Part shown: in pieces, positions 44,808-52,895 of the stretch
Layout: every line of letters begins with the position of its first letter
Position numbering within the stretch: position 1 is the first letter of the stretch
Source: Phormidesmis priestleyi ULC007
GTDB lineage: Bacteria; Cyanobacteriota; Cyanobacteriia; Leptolyngbyales; Leptolyngbyaceae
Direction: 5' to 3'
Length of the DNA: 54,353 nucleotides
Assembly: GCF_001895925.1 (NCBI RefSeq)
Contig: NZ_MPPI01000032.1
Location: forward strand, 1 to 54,353
The notes under the pieces: model-generated
Databases searched by the model: none
Seen by the model: only the letters and a program-made list of their open reading frames with translations
What the model was told of the DNA's origin: nothing
Position numbers and translations under genes: made by a program

Positions 44808-44966
44808 AGGCAAAATTTATCAAGCAAATTGACTCGGTTCCCCTTAGCCTCCTAATATTAGATTAGAGTGAACAAATGTAAAGAAAGGTAAGCCTGACTA
44901 CGCTTGCCGCTGTGATCCCCTCAGACATCCGTTCATCTCGTTTAATGACCCCTATCTCAAACGTCA

Positions 44967-45776
44967 ATGCACTATTTTTTGAGTCGCCCTTTTTGGAAGG
45001 CAGTCACCGTCTTTTGTCTAACGCTCTCGATCTGGACGATCGCTCCCGCAGCCCAGGCTTATAACAACCCAGATTTATTGCCCGATCAGCCCACAAATGT
45101 GATTGACTTGGCAAAGATCTTAACCGCAGTCCAGGAAGAGACGCTCTCTAAGAATCTGGGTGAATTTGAGGCCGAGACGGGTTGGAAACTGCGGGTGCTA
45201 ACTCAGTTTGATCGCACTCCTGGCACTGCCGTTAAACAATTTTGGGGACTCGATCGTAAAAGTGTGATGCTGGTCGCCGATCAGCGAGGGGGCAACATTC
45301 TCAACTTTAGTGTGGGAGATGACTTCTTCCCCCTGCTCTCACGGACTTTTTGGATCGAGCTGCAAACCCGATTTGGCAATCAATTTTTTGTTCGTGAAAA
45401 CGGGGAAGATCAGTCAATCATTCAAGCCTTAGATGCTGTCAAACTGTGCCTACGTCAAAACGGCTGTAGCGTCGTTCCGGGGTTGCCGAGAGAACAGTGG
45501 ATTCTGACACTCGTAACTTCGACGATCGGAGGCGTGATTTTTGGATTTGCCGGGCAGCCTCGCAAAGGTCAAGAAGGTCAGGGCTTTTCGTGGCAGTGGG
45601 CGCTGATCTTCTCGCCGCTTTGGGGCATTTTGTTTCTCGCGTTTGGGGTCGGCCCGGTGGTGACTCGCACGTCTGACTGGCTGCCTCTGTTTCGCAATGT
45701 GTCAGGGTTTGCATTGGGTGCACTGGTGGCATTTTTAGCTCCAATGCTTAGAAAATCGTCTGCCCCTGAACTGTGA
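44967..45776 (+). CDS. psb32: photosystem II repair protein Psb32 (TPM domain)
   Basis: A 269-residue membrane-anchored protein. A signal-like helix (VTVFCLTLSIWTIAPAAQA) precedes a TPM domain with DLAKILTAVQEETLSKNLG, ETGWKLRVLTQFDRTPG, KSVMLVADQRGGNILNFSVG and LRQNGCSVVPGL. Two or three transmembrane helices end the protein. Psb32 protects photosystem II against photodamage and supports its repair (family knowledge); it acts at the thylakoid lumen side. Monocistronic. Confidence 0.88.
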   Translation: MHYFLSRPFWKAVTVFCLTLSIWTIAPAAQAYNNPDLLPDQPTNVIDLAKILTAVQEETLSKNLGEFEAETGWKLRVLTQFDRTPGTAVKQFWGLDRKSVMLVADQRGGNILNFSVGDDFFPLLSRTFWIELQTRFGNQFFVRENGEDQSIIQALDAVKLCLRQNGCSVVPGLPREQWILTLVTSTIGGVIFGFAGQPRKGQEGQGFSWQWALIFSPLWGILFLAFGVGPVVTRTSDWLPLFRNVSGFALGALVAFLAPMLRKSSAPEL

Positions 45777-45795
45777 GAATTCGGTTCTCAGGTTA

Positions 45796-45940
45796 ACGTC
45801 AGTTCGACAGTAGTCGTTCGCTTCGGTGATGAATTCGGGAGAGCTACCTAAATCCCCCGGTTCAAAGTCCCCTAATTTGGGGGGATTTAGCGGGCAGCCC
45901 GGACTGGCAACCGCAGCGAAAAGCTTCATCGAATTCACGT
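45796..45940 (+). repeat. MITE-like element, copy D
   Basis: About 145 bp. The left end ACGTCAGTTCGACAG resembles copies A and B and the right end CATCGAATTCACGT resembles copy C, so it has mixed termini. The core is shorter and has mutations (TACCTAAATCCCCC, GGGGGGATTTAGCGGG). It lies between convergent psb32 and amidotransferase genes. Confidence 0.75.
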
Positions 45941-45992
45941 AAAATTAACACCCTGATCACGACGTTGAGCGAAACCGGGTTGTTGCCACGCT

Positions 45993-46700
45993 CTAGCGCT
46001 TTCTGCTCCTTGCCGCCTCAACAAATGCCTGAAATAATCGCTGATGAGCAGGATCTTGAGCCGACATTTCTGGGTGCCACTGAAGAGCAAACATCCACGG
46101 ATGATGTTGATGCTCGATCGCTTCTATCACTCCATCAGAGGCTTTCGCTACCACTTTCCATTCAATGGGCAGATTCCGTACGGCTTGGTGATGCCAGGTG
46201 ACGATCGTCGCTTGGGTAGTCCCCAAAATGGTCGCTAGTCGGCTTTCGGGCAGAATATCAACCTCATGCTGAGTCGGGCGACGGGGATGATCGAGCCGAT
46301 GCGCGATCGCGGTTCCATAAATATCTGGCACATGCGTCACCAAATCGCCACCACTCGCAACATTAAGCATTTGCATTCCCCGACAAATTCCTAGCACGGG
46401 AATCGAGGCGGTTAGCGCTAGTTTCGCTAAGGAAAATTCAAATTCGTCTCGATCGGGGTCAACCGAATAAATCGTCGGGTGAGCCATTCCGCTATAGAGC
46501 GTCGGACTGATATCACCACCTCCGGGCAAAATCAGTCCATCTAATATGGCAAGAATCTGTCTGAGATCGGGTTGATTAGGCGGCAACAAAATTGGAGTTC
46601 CGCCAGCCGCTTGCACCGCATCGACATAAGTTCCGGGTAAGCAGAGTTCACCTGCTTCGTTGCGGCTATGATTTGGGATTCCGATGATTGGCGAAGCCAT
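45993..46700 (-). CDS. class I glutamine amidotransferase-like (PuuD family)
   Basis: A 235-residue peptidase C26-type protein. The catalytic nucleophile elbow is VLGICRGMQMLNVA (Cys106), and the His and Glu come from LQWHPEMS near the C-terminus. The first part has ILPGGGDISPTLY typical of gamma-glutamyl-GABA hydrolases. It hydrolyses gamma-glutamyl bonds in polyamine breakdown or related compounds. The next gene upstream encodes an ABC-2 permease; 57 bases separate them, so it may be in the same transcript. Confidence 0.88.
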   Translation of the reverse strand: MASPIIGIPNHSRNEAGELCLPGTYVDAVQAAGGTPILLPPNQPDLRQILAILDGLILPGGGDISPTLYSGMAHPTIYSVDPDRDEFEFSLAKLALTASIPVLGICRGMQMLNVASGGDLVTHVPDIYGTAIAHRLDHPRRPTQHEVDILPESRLATILGTTQATIVTWHHQAVRNLPIEWKVVAKASDGVIEAIEHQHHPWMFALQWHPEMSAQDPAHQRLFQAFVEAARSRKR

Positions 46701-46757
46701 GATTGCAAGGTGAAGAGTCCGACTTCTATTGTGCCTCCTCTACTTACTATTCTGCCC

Positions 46758-47540
46758 TTAGCTAGATGCGCTTGTATAAAAACGCAACGCAAAGCGCCAG
46801 AAAAATCGAGACGCAAAGAGAAGCGCGATCGCCAGCAAAGCCGCTGCGATCGTCCACCCTAAATTCGTTCGACCCAACATCGCTTCTGAAGGAATGGTTG
46901 TCAGAAAGGCCACGGGAACCACAAACGTGAAAAAGAATCGATAGGTAGCCGGATATGCCGCCATCGGAAATCGACCCGCTTCGAGCAATCCTCGCAGCAC
47001 CTCAGTGACGTTATAGATTTTTACAAACCAGATGCTCGTCGCCCCTAACATAAACCAGAGGCTATAGAGAATCGCCAACCCAAAAGTGAGCGGAATTAAA
47101 CTCGACAGATAGTTTTGCAGCCCAACTCCCAGACGACTGCCCGCATAGATGACAACAATCAGCCCGAATATCAAATCAGGTAAGCCCCACGGAGACAGCG
47201 TATGAGTTGACAGCCAAAACTGTGAGCTAATCGGCTTGAGCAAGACAAAATCCAGCGTTCCTTGCTGCACATGGCGCACGATGCGATTGAGATTTGGAGC
47301 CAAAAACGTCGCCGAAAAGCCTTCTAGCAGCGTGAACACTCCGACCACAATCAGGGCTTCTTCCCATCGCCAACCCGCAAAGGTGTAGCCCGTTCGGTAG
47401 AACAAAAACAATCCGAATAGACTCCCAGCAAGTCCGCCCAGACTGGTGAATGCTGCTACCAAAAAGTTTGTACGATACTCAAGTTCTGTCGCGATCGACG
47501 TACTCCAAAACAGCATCAACAAATCCCAGTATCGCTGCAT
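46758..47540 (-). CDS. ABC-2 family exporter permease
   Basis: A 260-residue integral membrane protein with six predicted helices. The N-terminal stretch YWDLLMLFWSTSIATELEYR and the internal VRHVQQGTLDFVLLKPIS mark the ABC-2 permease family used by drug and lipid exporters. It follows the paralogous permease gene with a one-base gap, so the two form a heterodimer of the same exporter. The ATPase gene lies about 5.3 kb upstream. Confidence 0.88.
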   Translation of the reverse strand: MQRYWDLLMLFWSTSIATELEYRTNFLVAAFTSLGGLAGSLFGLFLFYRTGYTFAGWRWEEALIVVGVFTLLEGFSATFLAPNLNRIVRHVQQGTLDFVLLKPISSQFWLSTHTLSPWGLPDLIFGLIVVIYAGSRLGVGLQNYLSSLIPLTFGLAILYSLWFMLGATSIWFVKIYNVTEVLRGLLEAGRFPMAAYPATYRFFFTFVVPVAFLTTIPSEAMLGRTNLGWTIAAALLAIALLFASRFFWRFALRFYTSASS

Positions 47541-47541
47541 A

Positions 47542-48330
47542 CTAAGCTCCCATTCCCGAATATTGCTTAAGTCCTTTGCGCCAAAGCCACCGATTTAAGA
47601 CAAAGAACACCACGCCCCAAATCAGCATCACGAGAAACCCTTGCCCAATATTTGTCGGCAAACCTACTAAGATGCTGGCCGGAAAATTAACCAGATAGGG
47701 AAACGGCGTAAACAGTGCGATCGTTCTCACCACTGGCGGAAACACTTCTAACGGTGCAATCACGCCCGATAAAAATAAATAAAACAAAAACCAAAATTCT
47801 TGCAGCGAACTTGCACGCTCCGTCCAAAACGACAGCATCGCAAACGTGTATTGAATGATGAATTGCAGTGCGAACGCTAACACAGTCGCAATTAGAAATA
47901 GTAATAAGTTAGTAGAACTCGGTAGCCAGAACGCGGCAGGATATAGCCAGAAGAATAGCCCAATTAATAAAAACGCAAACGGCAATCGCGCAAATTTTTC
48001 TGAAATGTGAGAGATGACGTGATAGAAAACAGGGTCGATCGGCTGCATTAATCGAAATGACAATTTGCCTTCAACGACCTCTCGCTCAAACTCCCAAATC
48101 ACCCAAACAACGGTTAACTGTCTGACGAGAAACACCGCCAAAAAATAGCGGGCAAAGTCGGTTGGAGACAACCCAAAGTTGCCTTGCTGGGCTGCCTGAG
48201 TCCATACGCCCATGAGAATGATCGGCAACGAGCCAGACAGCACCCACAAAATGAGTTCTGCGCGATACTCCACCATATAGGCGTAGTAAACGAGCAGCAT
48301 TGTTTTAATCACTCTAAAAAGTCGCTTCAT
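47542..48330 (-). CDS. ABC-2 family exporter permease
   Basis: A 262-residue membrane protein with six helices, homologous to the permease downstream. Landmarks are MVEYRAELILWVLSGSLPII, FEREVVEGKLSFRLMQPIDP and FWLFPAAFWLP-like segments. The usual gene order in this exporter family is ATPase then two permeases; here the ATPase gene is separated by an inserted gene block. Confidence 0.88.
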   Translation of the reverse strand: MKRLFRVIKTMLLVYYAYMVEYRAELILWVLSGSLPIILMGVWTQAAQQGNFGLSPTDFARYFLAVFLVRQLTVVWVIWEFEREVVEGKLSFRLMQPIDPVFYHVISHISEKFARLPFAFLLIGLFFWLYPAAFWLPSSTNLLLFLIATVLAFALQFIIQYTFAMLSFWTERASSLQEFWFLFYLFLSGVIAPLEVFPPVVRTIALFTPFPYLVNFPASILVGLPTNIGQGFLVMLIWGVVFFVLNRWLWRKGLKQYSGMGA

Positions 48331-48368
48331 CGCTTTTGATTAATTGATGTGCATTAAATGTATTGAAG

Positions 48369-48676
48369 TTAATTGTCTCGATAAACATCTTGACGATGAG
48401 CCATGATCACAATGGTAATGATCGAACTGGTTTGACTAAACTCACTCGTATTTTCTGCATTCGTTTGGCTGCTTTCTTTAACTGTATAAATGACCCGCCA
48501 GTCACCCACTCGATAGCGAAAATAACCAGCATATACACCTTTAAGTTTTTGATGTTTGCACGGCTGTATGGGTCTTGACGTAACTGTTCAAAACAGCGAT
48601 TTAACCGACGAACTAAAGAAGGGTCTGCCTGTTCATAAAACTTCTGTGCTTTGCGTGTGAAATTTAATTCAATCAT
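48369..48676 (-). pseudogene. RelE/ParE-type toxin, frameshifted
   Basis: From the ATG at 48676 the frame reads MIELNFTRKAQKFYEQADPS to ANIKNLK near 48545 and then loses homology. In the next frame it continues KGVYAGYFRYRVGDWRVIYT and IVIMAHRQDVYRDN to a TAA at 48369, the expected end of a RelE fold. One base missing in the A-run after NLK would explain this. Start overlaps the antitoxin by eight bases, as in the neighbouring intact pair. It could be a pseudogene or a sequencing error. Confidence 0.75.
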
Positions 48677-48911
48677 CTCTGCGGATGCTGTCGAAAGACA
48701 CCACTTCTCCCACATCAGCCTCTTGTACTGCCTCAAGAAATGCGGCTTCGAGACCCGAAATGTTCAATAATTCCTGAGTAGCTTCATTGACCTCACGATC
48801 TTCCAAGTAGGCTAAAAAGTCACTGGCGACTCGCAGCCGTTCAGGAGAAAGCTGTCTGAGACGCTTCTCTGCTTCCTGTAAAAGATTGATCGTTTCTTGC
48901 GCGGATTCCAT
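48669..48911 (-). CDS. antitoxin-like protein of RelE-type module 2
   Basis: An 80-residue helical protein beginning MESAQETINLLQEAEKRLRQL, with LRVASDFLAYLEDREVNEAT and a QELLNISGLEAAFLEAVQEA segment. It is a paralog of the antitoxin at 49.6-49.9 kb (shared pattern LSPERLRVASDFLAYL and ATQELL). The gene overlaps the frameshifted toxin by eight bases. The family is common in cyanobacteria beside RelE toxins. Confidence 0.75.
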   Translation of the reverse strand: MESAQETINLLQEAEKRLRQLSPERLRVASDFLAYLEDREVNEATQELLNISGLEAAFLEAVQEADVGEVVSFDSIRRDD

Positions 48912-48951
48912 TGCGAACCTCTTTGGTAATTTGAGCGTTTGTAGGGATTGT

Positions 48952-49350
48952 TTATTTCACATCTTCGCTCACGCCTTCAAGAAATGCGATCGCGCCTTTT
49001 GCCCAAACATTATTTTCTGCAAAGTGTTCGCCGACTTTGACACCTGCTTTTTTGCCGCCCTTCCAAAGCCGCTTGAGGCTGAGGAAGTTTTGCCAGCGCT
49101 GCGGGTCTTGCGCTTCGATCAGTTTCGCTTCTACTTCAATGATTTGAGGAACAGCGATCGGGTCTGCAAGATTGGGATATTTCTGCTGGAGTTGATCAAC
49201 GAACTGCTTGTAGTCTGTTAGTAAGATTTCAAAATTTTGCTCTGTCGTTGACTGATCTTGCGTAATGATCATGTCTCCTTCTACATTGCCTGCAACTCCA
49301 CCTGAAACAGAACCGTGAAAATTTTGCTGTACTTTAGGAGTGTTGTTCAT
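48952..49350 (-). CDS. hypothetical protein sharing a motif with the NACHT protein
   Basis: A 132-residue protein. Residues 9-28 read QNFHGSVSGGVAGNVEGDMI, nearly the same as the C-terminal tail of the NACHT-HEAT protein encoded upstream (QNFYAPVSAVAGNVEGNLI). The rest is helical, with VDQLQQKYPNLADPI, FLSLKRLWKGGKKAG and FAENNVWAKGAIAFLEG. No catalytic motif was recognised. Its ATG overlaps the stop of the RelE toxin (ATGA), and GAGG lies about nine bases upstream, so translation is coupled to the toxin. A partner or effector of the NACHT protein is an inference. Confidence 0.7.
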   Translation of the reverse strand: MNNTPKVQQNFHGSVSGGVAGNVEGDMIITQDQSTTEQNFEILLTDYKQFVDQLQQKYPNLADPIAVPQIIEVEAKLIEAQDPQRWQNFLSLKRLWKGGKKAGVKVGEHFAENNVWAKGAIAFLEGVSEDVK

Positions 49351-49610
49351 GAGTCGTATGCCTCGCTGCGATGTTTGATAGTGAGAATGGAAACGATCTG
49401 GATGTCATCGTCGATCGTATAAAGAACGCGATAGTCGCCTGTGCGAAAACGGTAGATGCTTGCAAAGTCGCCTTTAAGTGGCTTGATGTTGGGATGTATG
49501 CGAGGATTTTGTTCGAGATGGATGAAGCATCGAGCGACTTTTTTGGCAGTAGCGCGATCGAGCTTGATGTAGAGTGCTTCGGCATCTGGATGTAAGACGA
49601 CTTCATACAT
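49347..49610 (-). CDS. RelE/ParE family toxin
   Basis: An 87-residue protein with the RelE fold pattern: MYEVVLHPDAEALYIKLDRA, ARCFIHLEQNPRIHPNIKPL, and the C-terminal FASIYRFRTGDYRVLYTI and IVSILTIKHRSEAY. RelE toxins cut mRNA at the ribosome; ParE relatives poison gyrase. It overlaps its antitoxin by eight bases and the next gene by one codon. An overlapping frame at 49334-49606 is a shadow. Confidence 0.85.
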   Translation of the reverse strand: MYEVVLHPDAEALYIKLDRATAKKVARCFIHLEQNPRIHPNIKPLKGDFASIYRFRTGDYRVLYTIDDDIQIVSILTIKHRSEAYDS

Positions 49611-49872
49611 CAGAACGAAGTTCTCTCCAGTTTTTGAATTGACTGGTGGGGGTGGATTGGGCTTGCTTGAGTTTGGTCAGGAGATTGGGGTCGGTGCTGA
49701 GTTCTTGTGTGGCTTCGTGGGAGGCTTTGTCGAGGAGATAGGCGGCGAAGTCGGTGAGGGTTTGGAGATGCTCGATCGAGAGTTGGGGTGAGATCTCAAT
49801 GAGTTGGGCTTGGAGGGCTTGAGATTGTGCGATCGCGAGATCAGTTGTGTCAGGGTGGTTGGCTAAGTTCAT
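49603..49872 (-). CDS. antitoxin-like protein of RelE-type module 1
   Basis: An 89-residue helical protein with LSIEHLQTLTDFAAYLLDKA and SHEATQELSTDPNLLTKL, homologous to the 80-residue antitoxin at 48.7-48.9 kb. It pairs with the RelE gene by an eight-base overlap. Located 25 bases downstream of the NACHT gene stop, and thus likely in the same transcript. Confidence 0.8.
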   Translation of the reverse strand: MNLANHPDTTDLAIAQSQALQAQLIEISPQLSIEHLQTLTDFAAYLLDKASHEATQELSTDPNLLTKLKQAQSTPTSQFKNWRELRSDV

Positions 49873-49897
49873 AGAATGGTTTTGGGGTTGGCTGGGT

Positions 49898-52867
49898 TTA
49901 TTCTACTGAATCGGGTGGAGGCGTGATTAGATTGCCTTCGACGTTACCTGCAACAGCACTAACTGGGGCGTAGAAGTTTTGAGTGATGGGAGAGCGATCG
50001 CTGTTTTGGCTGGTTTGTCGATCGGGCTTCTGTGCTTCCAGATAGGCTTGAAAGACTTCGTAGTTGTAGAAATTCCAGCGCTTTTGGATTACTTTGATCA
50101 CTTTCAAGAATTCTAGAGATGAAGACGAGTAATGCCAGAATTCAGATAGTAGTTGAGGATTTCCTAGCTTGCCAAGTGCTTCTATTGCTTCTGCCTTGGC
50201 ATCGTTAAACTTACTTTTTAGAATAAGTTGAATCAGTCTCGGTGTAGCCAATTCATATAGTGCTTGTAGGGTTGATGCTGGGATAGGATGCTCTGAAAAC
50301 CTTCCCAGTACATATATAGCCTTCCAGCAGATATCCTGATCTTCATGATCAATCGCTGTGATTAGCATCGGAATAGCACTAGTCTCGCCGAGATAGCCTA
50401 GTGAAATAGCTGATCGGTAGCGAGTATGATAGTCTTCGTCTTGAATTTTTTCAAAGAGTTCACGGAAAGCTATTTCGTCTTTCCCCGCCGCTTTAAATAT
50501 ATCAGCCACTGCCCAAGATATTTCAAAGTTTGTATCTTGAAGCGCCTGAAATAATCCTTCGATTGCATCTTCAACTCCTATTGTCATAAGTGCTTTAGCA
50601 GCGCGTATACGCAAATCAGAGTCTAACCATTCATTCTCTAAAATCTGTAAAAGTCCAGGTACTGCTGTTTCATGAGAAAGTTGTATGAGCGACTCGGCTG
50701 CTACTTCACAAACTTCTGGCTCTTTATCTTCTAACGCTTGGATTACACCAGCGATCGCAGGAGGAGTGCCTATTTTTGACAAGGCTAAAACAGCTAATCC
50801 ACGTACTAATTCTTCTTCATCTTTCAGAGCATTGAGTAATCGTGGTATGACTCTTTCACATCCTAAGAGACCAAGCGCAAGGATATAGGTTATGTGAGTA
50901 TCATCATCTAATGTGGCAAGTAAGACAGGAATAGCTGTTTTATCCTCCAGTTTCTCTAACATCTTTGCAAATTCCTCCCATACGCAAGCCTCTTCAGGTT
51001 CTAGAAGATTTTGAATTAGTCTATGGATTGAAGGATAGATGTCTTGTTGAATTGGTATAGGTAATACTTTCTCAACTGTGGCTGAATTGCCCACACGCAG
51101 TTTATGAACTGTTGCATTTTGAGCAAGAGATTTAACTGTAGATCTGCCTTCTAGCTTCTTTAAAGCTTGATTTATTCTGTGTTTAATATCGGAAGAATCC
51201 GTATTCAAGGCGATTTGGCGTAATCCGGCGATCGCTACTCTGCTTCCAATTTGTTCTAGAATTCGGATTGCTAAAAACTGAACAGAAGAGGGATTGCTAT
51301 TAATTGCTTGAGGAATCTTACAGATAGCTTGATCACTGCCAATTCTTCCTAATGCCTTAAGCGTAATGCGTAGATCTTCTTTGTCCTCCAGTGCTAGACA
51401 TAACTCTGGAATAGCAGCTTCAGAGTGCATTTCATCCAGTAGTTTAATTTTCAAGACTTTGGAGACTTTCAGGGTAGTTACCAAGTTCAGTGTTTTGACT
51501 TGGTATTCCCATTTGACTTCCCCTGCCATACGTGCGCCCAGCATCTTATCAACCTCAATCGCTAATTGCGTCAATTTCAGCGCCTGATCTTCGCTCTCCA
51601 CTAGAGCTAATACCGTTGCGACAGGCTCCGTCCACTTCAGATAATTGAGATACTTCTGTTTCAGTTGCTCATCATCCAACTGCGGCAACTGCTCCAATAA
51701 CGCCTCTGCCGCATAATATTCCTGAATCAGTTGATGGCGAAACTCGATTTGGTCTACGCTTCGATTTTGCAGCAGATGGTATTTGAGCAAGTCATCCAAA
51801 ATATCTCGACCTGGAAACTGCTCTTTCGGGAAAACTCTGCTTAATTCGCTTTCTGCTTCATTTCGATCGATGACCACTCGAAAATCAACAGGTGTCTCTC
51901 CCTGCATCATGAGAAACGCCAGAGCTTTCAACGCCTTTTTCCACAATCTACGATCGCTAAGCGGTCTCACATCTCCTTTTAACAGGGCGACTTCATGCTT
52001 ACGAACACTGCTGATTTCATACATAGCTGTAAAAGCCTGAAATACTTCTGCCAAATTAGAAGGCAATCGATTATCAGGAGTTTGTTGGATCACTTCACAC
52101 AGCATCCACAGCAGCAGTGGTGTTTGCCCAAACTCTCGCAATCGATCGTTTAACTGCCGCAGCATTTGCTCTGCTTGCTCTGGCACACACGATCGAATAA
52201 ACGCTTGCATCTGCACTTCTGTGAGCGGCTGCATTTCTAATTTCTTTTCAATCCCTAGATCTCCCCCAAGGCTCAAATCTCGCGTAGTAAAGATCATCGG
52301 CAGCTTGGGATGATTGCGCCGAAAAGCAGAAAGCTGAGATCGAGCCTCTTCAGATGGCAACTCATTCACACCATCGAATAAGAAGAGCATTTCCTTCGGA
52401 GTTGCGCCCTGCGCTAATCGAGACAACACAGGTTCAAGTTCTTGAGCCGTTAACGGAAGCTCATGTCGGGCAAACGCCTCGCAAATCAGGTCAACGATCG
52501 AGCCTTGCCAATAGCGCAATTCCACCAGAACCGGAATGCTCGTTTGCTGAGTTGCCTCGTCGAGTAACAATCGTGCCAACGCTGTTGATTTTCCCGATCC
52601 CGGTCGTCCAACCAATAAAACATGGTTTTTTGCATATTTACGAACGCCTTCAAGAACGGGAAATCGTTCAACTTTCTCTTCTTCCCCTGGTTTTCGGCTC
52701 TCTTTTTTTACAGTCTGAACCATTAGCCCAAAGTTAAACGGCGACTGCAACTTATTCTTTGGCTGCTGCTTTCCTGATGCATCCGTCGGCGTGTAATTTT
52801 CCGACCACTGCTGATAGCGATCGCAAATTGACTTTAGATATGGCTGGACATCGGGCAAGTCAGACAT
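49898..52867 (-). CDS. NACHT domain protein with HEAT repeats (NLR-like)
   Basis: A 989-residue STAND NTPase. After a short N-terminal segment (YLKSICDRYQQWSENYTPTD) the NACHT domain has LLVGRPGSGKST (Walker A, 87-95), MLFLFDGVNEL (Walker B, Asp165) and MIFTTRDLSL (sensor, Arg196). Residues of about 440-930 are HEAT-type helical repeats such as AIPVLLATLDD, VIPRLLNALKDEEELVRGLA and AIPMLITAIDHEDQDICWKA. The last 28 residues contain QNFYAPVSAVAGNVEGNLI. Bacterial NACHT proteins often act in phage defence as sensor-effectors; here no N-terminal enzyme domain is present, so an effector in trans is likely. Confidence 0.88.
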   Translation of the reverse strand: MSDLPDVQPYLKSICDRYQQWSENYTPTDASGKQQPKNKLQSPFNFGLMVQTVKKESRKPGEEEKVERFPVLEGVRKYAKNHVLLVGRPGSGKSTALARLLLDEATQQTSIPVLVELRYWQGSIVDLICEAFARHELPLTAQELEPVLSRLAQGATPKEMLFLFDGVNELPSEEARSQLSAFRRNHPKLPMIFTTRDLSLGGDLGIEKKLEMQPLTEVQMQAFIRSCVPEQAEQMLRQLNDRLREFGQTPLLLWMLCEVIQQTPDNRLPSNLAEVFQAFTAMYEISSVRKHEVALLKGDVRPLSDRRLWKKALKALAFLMMQGETPVDFRVVIDRNEAESELSRVFPKEQFPGRDILDDLLKYHLLQNRSVDQIEFRHQLIQEYYAAEALLEQLPQLDDEQLKQKYLNYLKWTEPVATVLALVESEDQALKLTQLAIEVDKMLGARMAGEVKWEYQVKTLNLVTTLKVSKVLKIKLLDEMHSEAAIPELCLALEDKEDLRITLKALGRIGSDQAICKIPQAINSNPSSVQFLAIRILEQIGSRVAIAGLRQIALNTDSSDIKHRINQALKKLEGRSTVKSLAQNATVHKLRVGNSATVEKVLPIPIQQDIYPSIHRLIQNLLEPEEACVWEEFAKMLEKLEDKTAIPVLLATLDDDTHITYILALGLLGCERVIPRLLNALKDEEELVRGLAVLALSKIGTPPAIAGVIQALEDKEPEVCEVAAESLIQLSHETAVPGLLQILENEWLDSDLRIRAAKALMTIGVEDAIEGLFQALQDTNFEISWAVADIFKAAGKDEIAFRELFEKIQDEDYHTRYRSAISLGYLGETSAIPMLITAIDHEDQDICWKAIYVLGRFSEHPIPASTLQALYELATPRLIQLILKSKFNDAKAEAIEALGKLGNPQLLSEFWHYSSSSLEFLKVIKVIQKRWNFYNYEVFQAYLEAQKPDRQTSQNSDRSPITQNFYAPVSAVAGNVEGNLITPPPDSVE

Positions 52868-52895
52868 ACGGGTAGCAGATGAGAGGCTTTATTAC

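Noticed and set aside
49334-49606. Alternative 90-codon frame overlapping the RelE toxin
   Set aside because: Its sequence is Ser/Thr-rich without family pattern, while the other frame matches RelE along its whole length.
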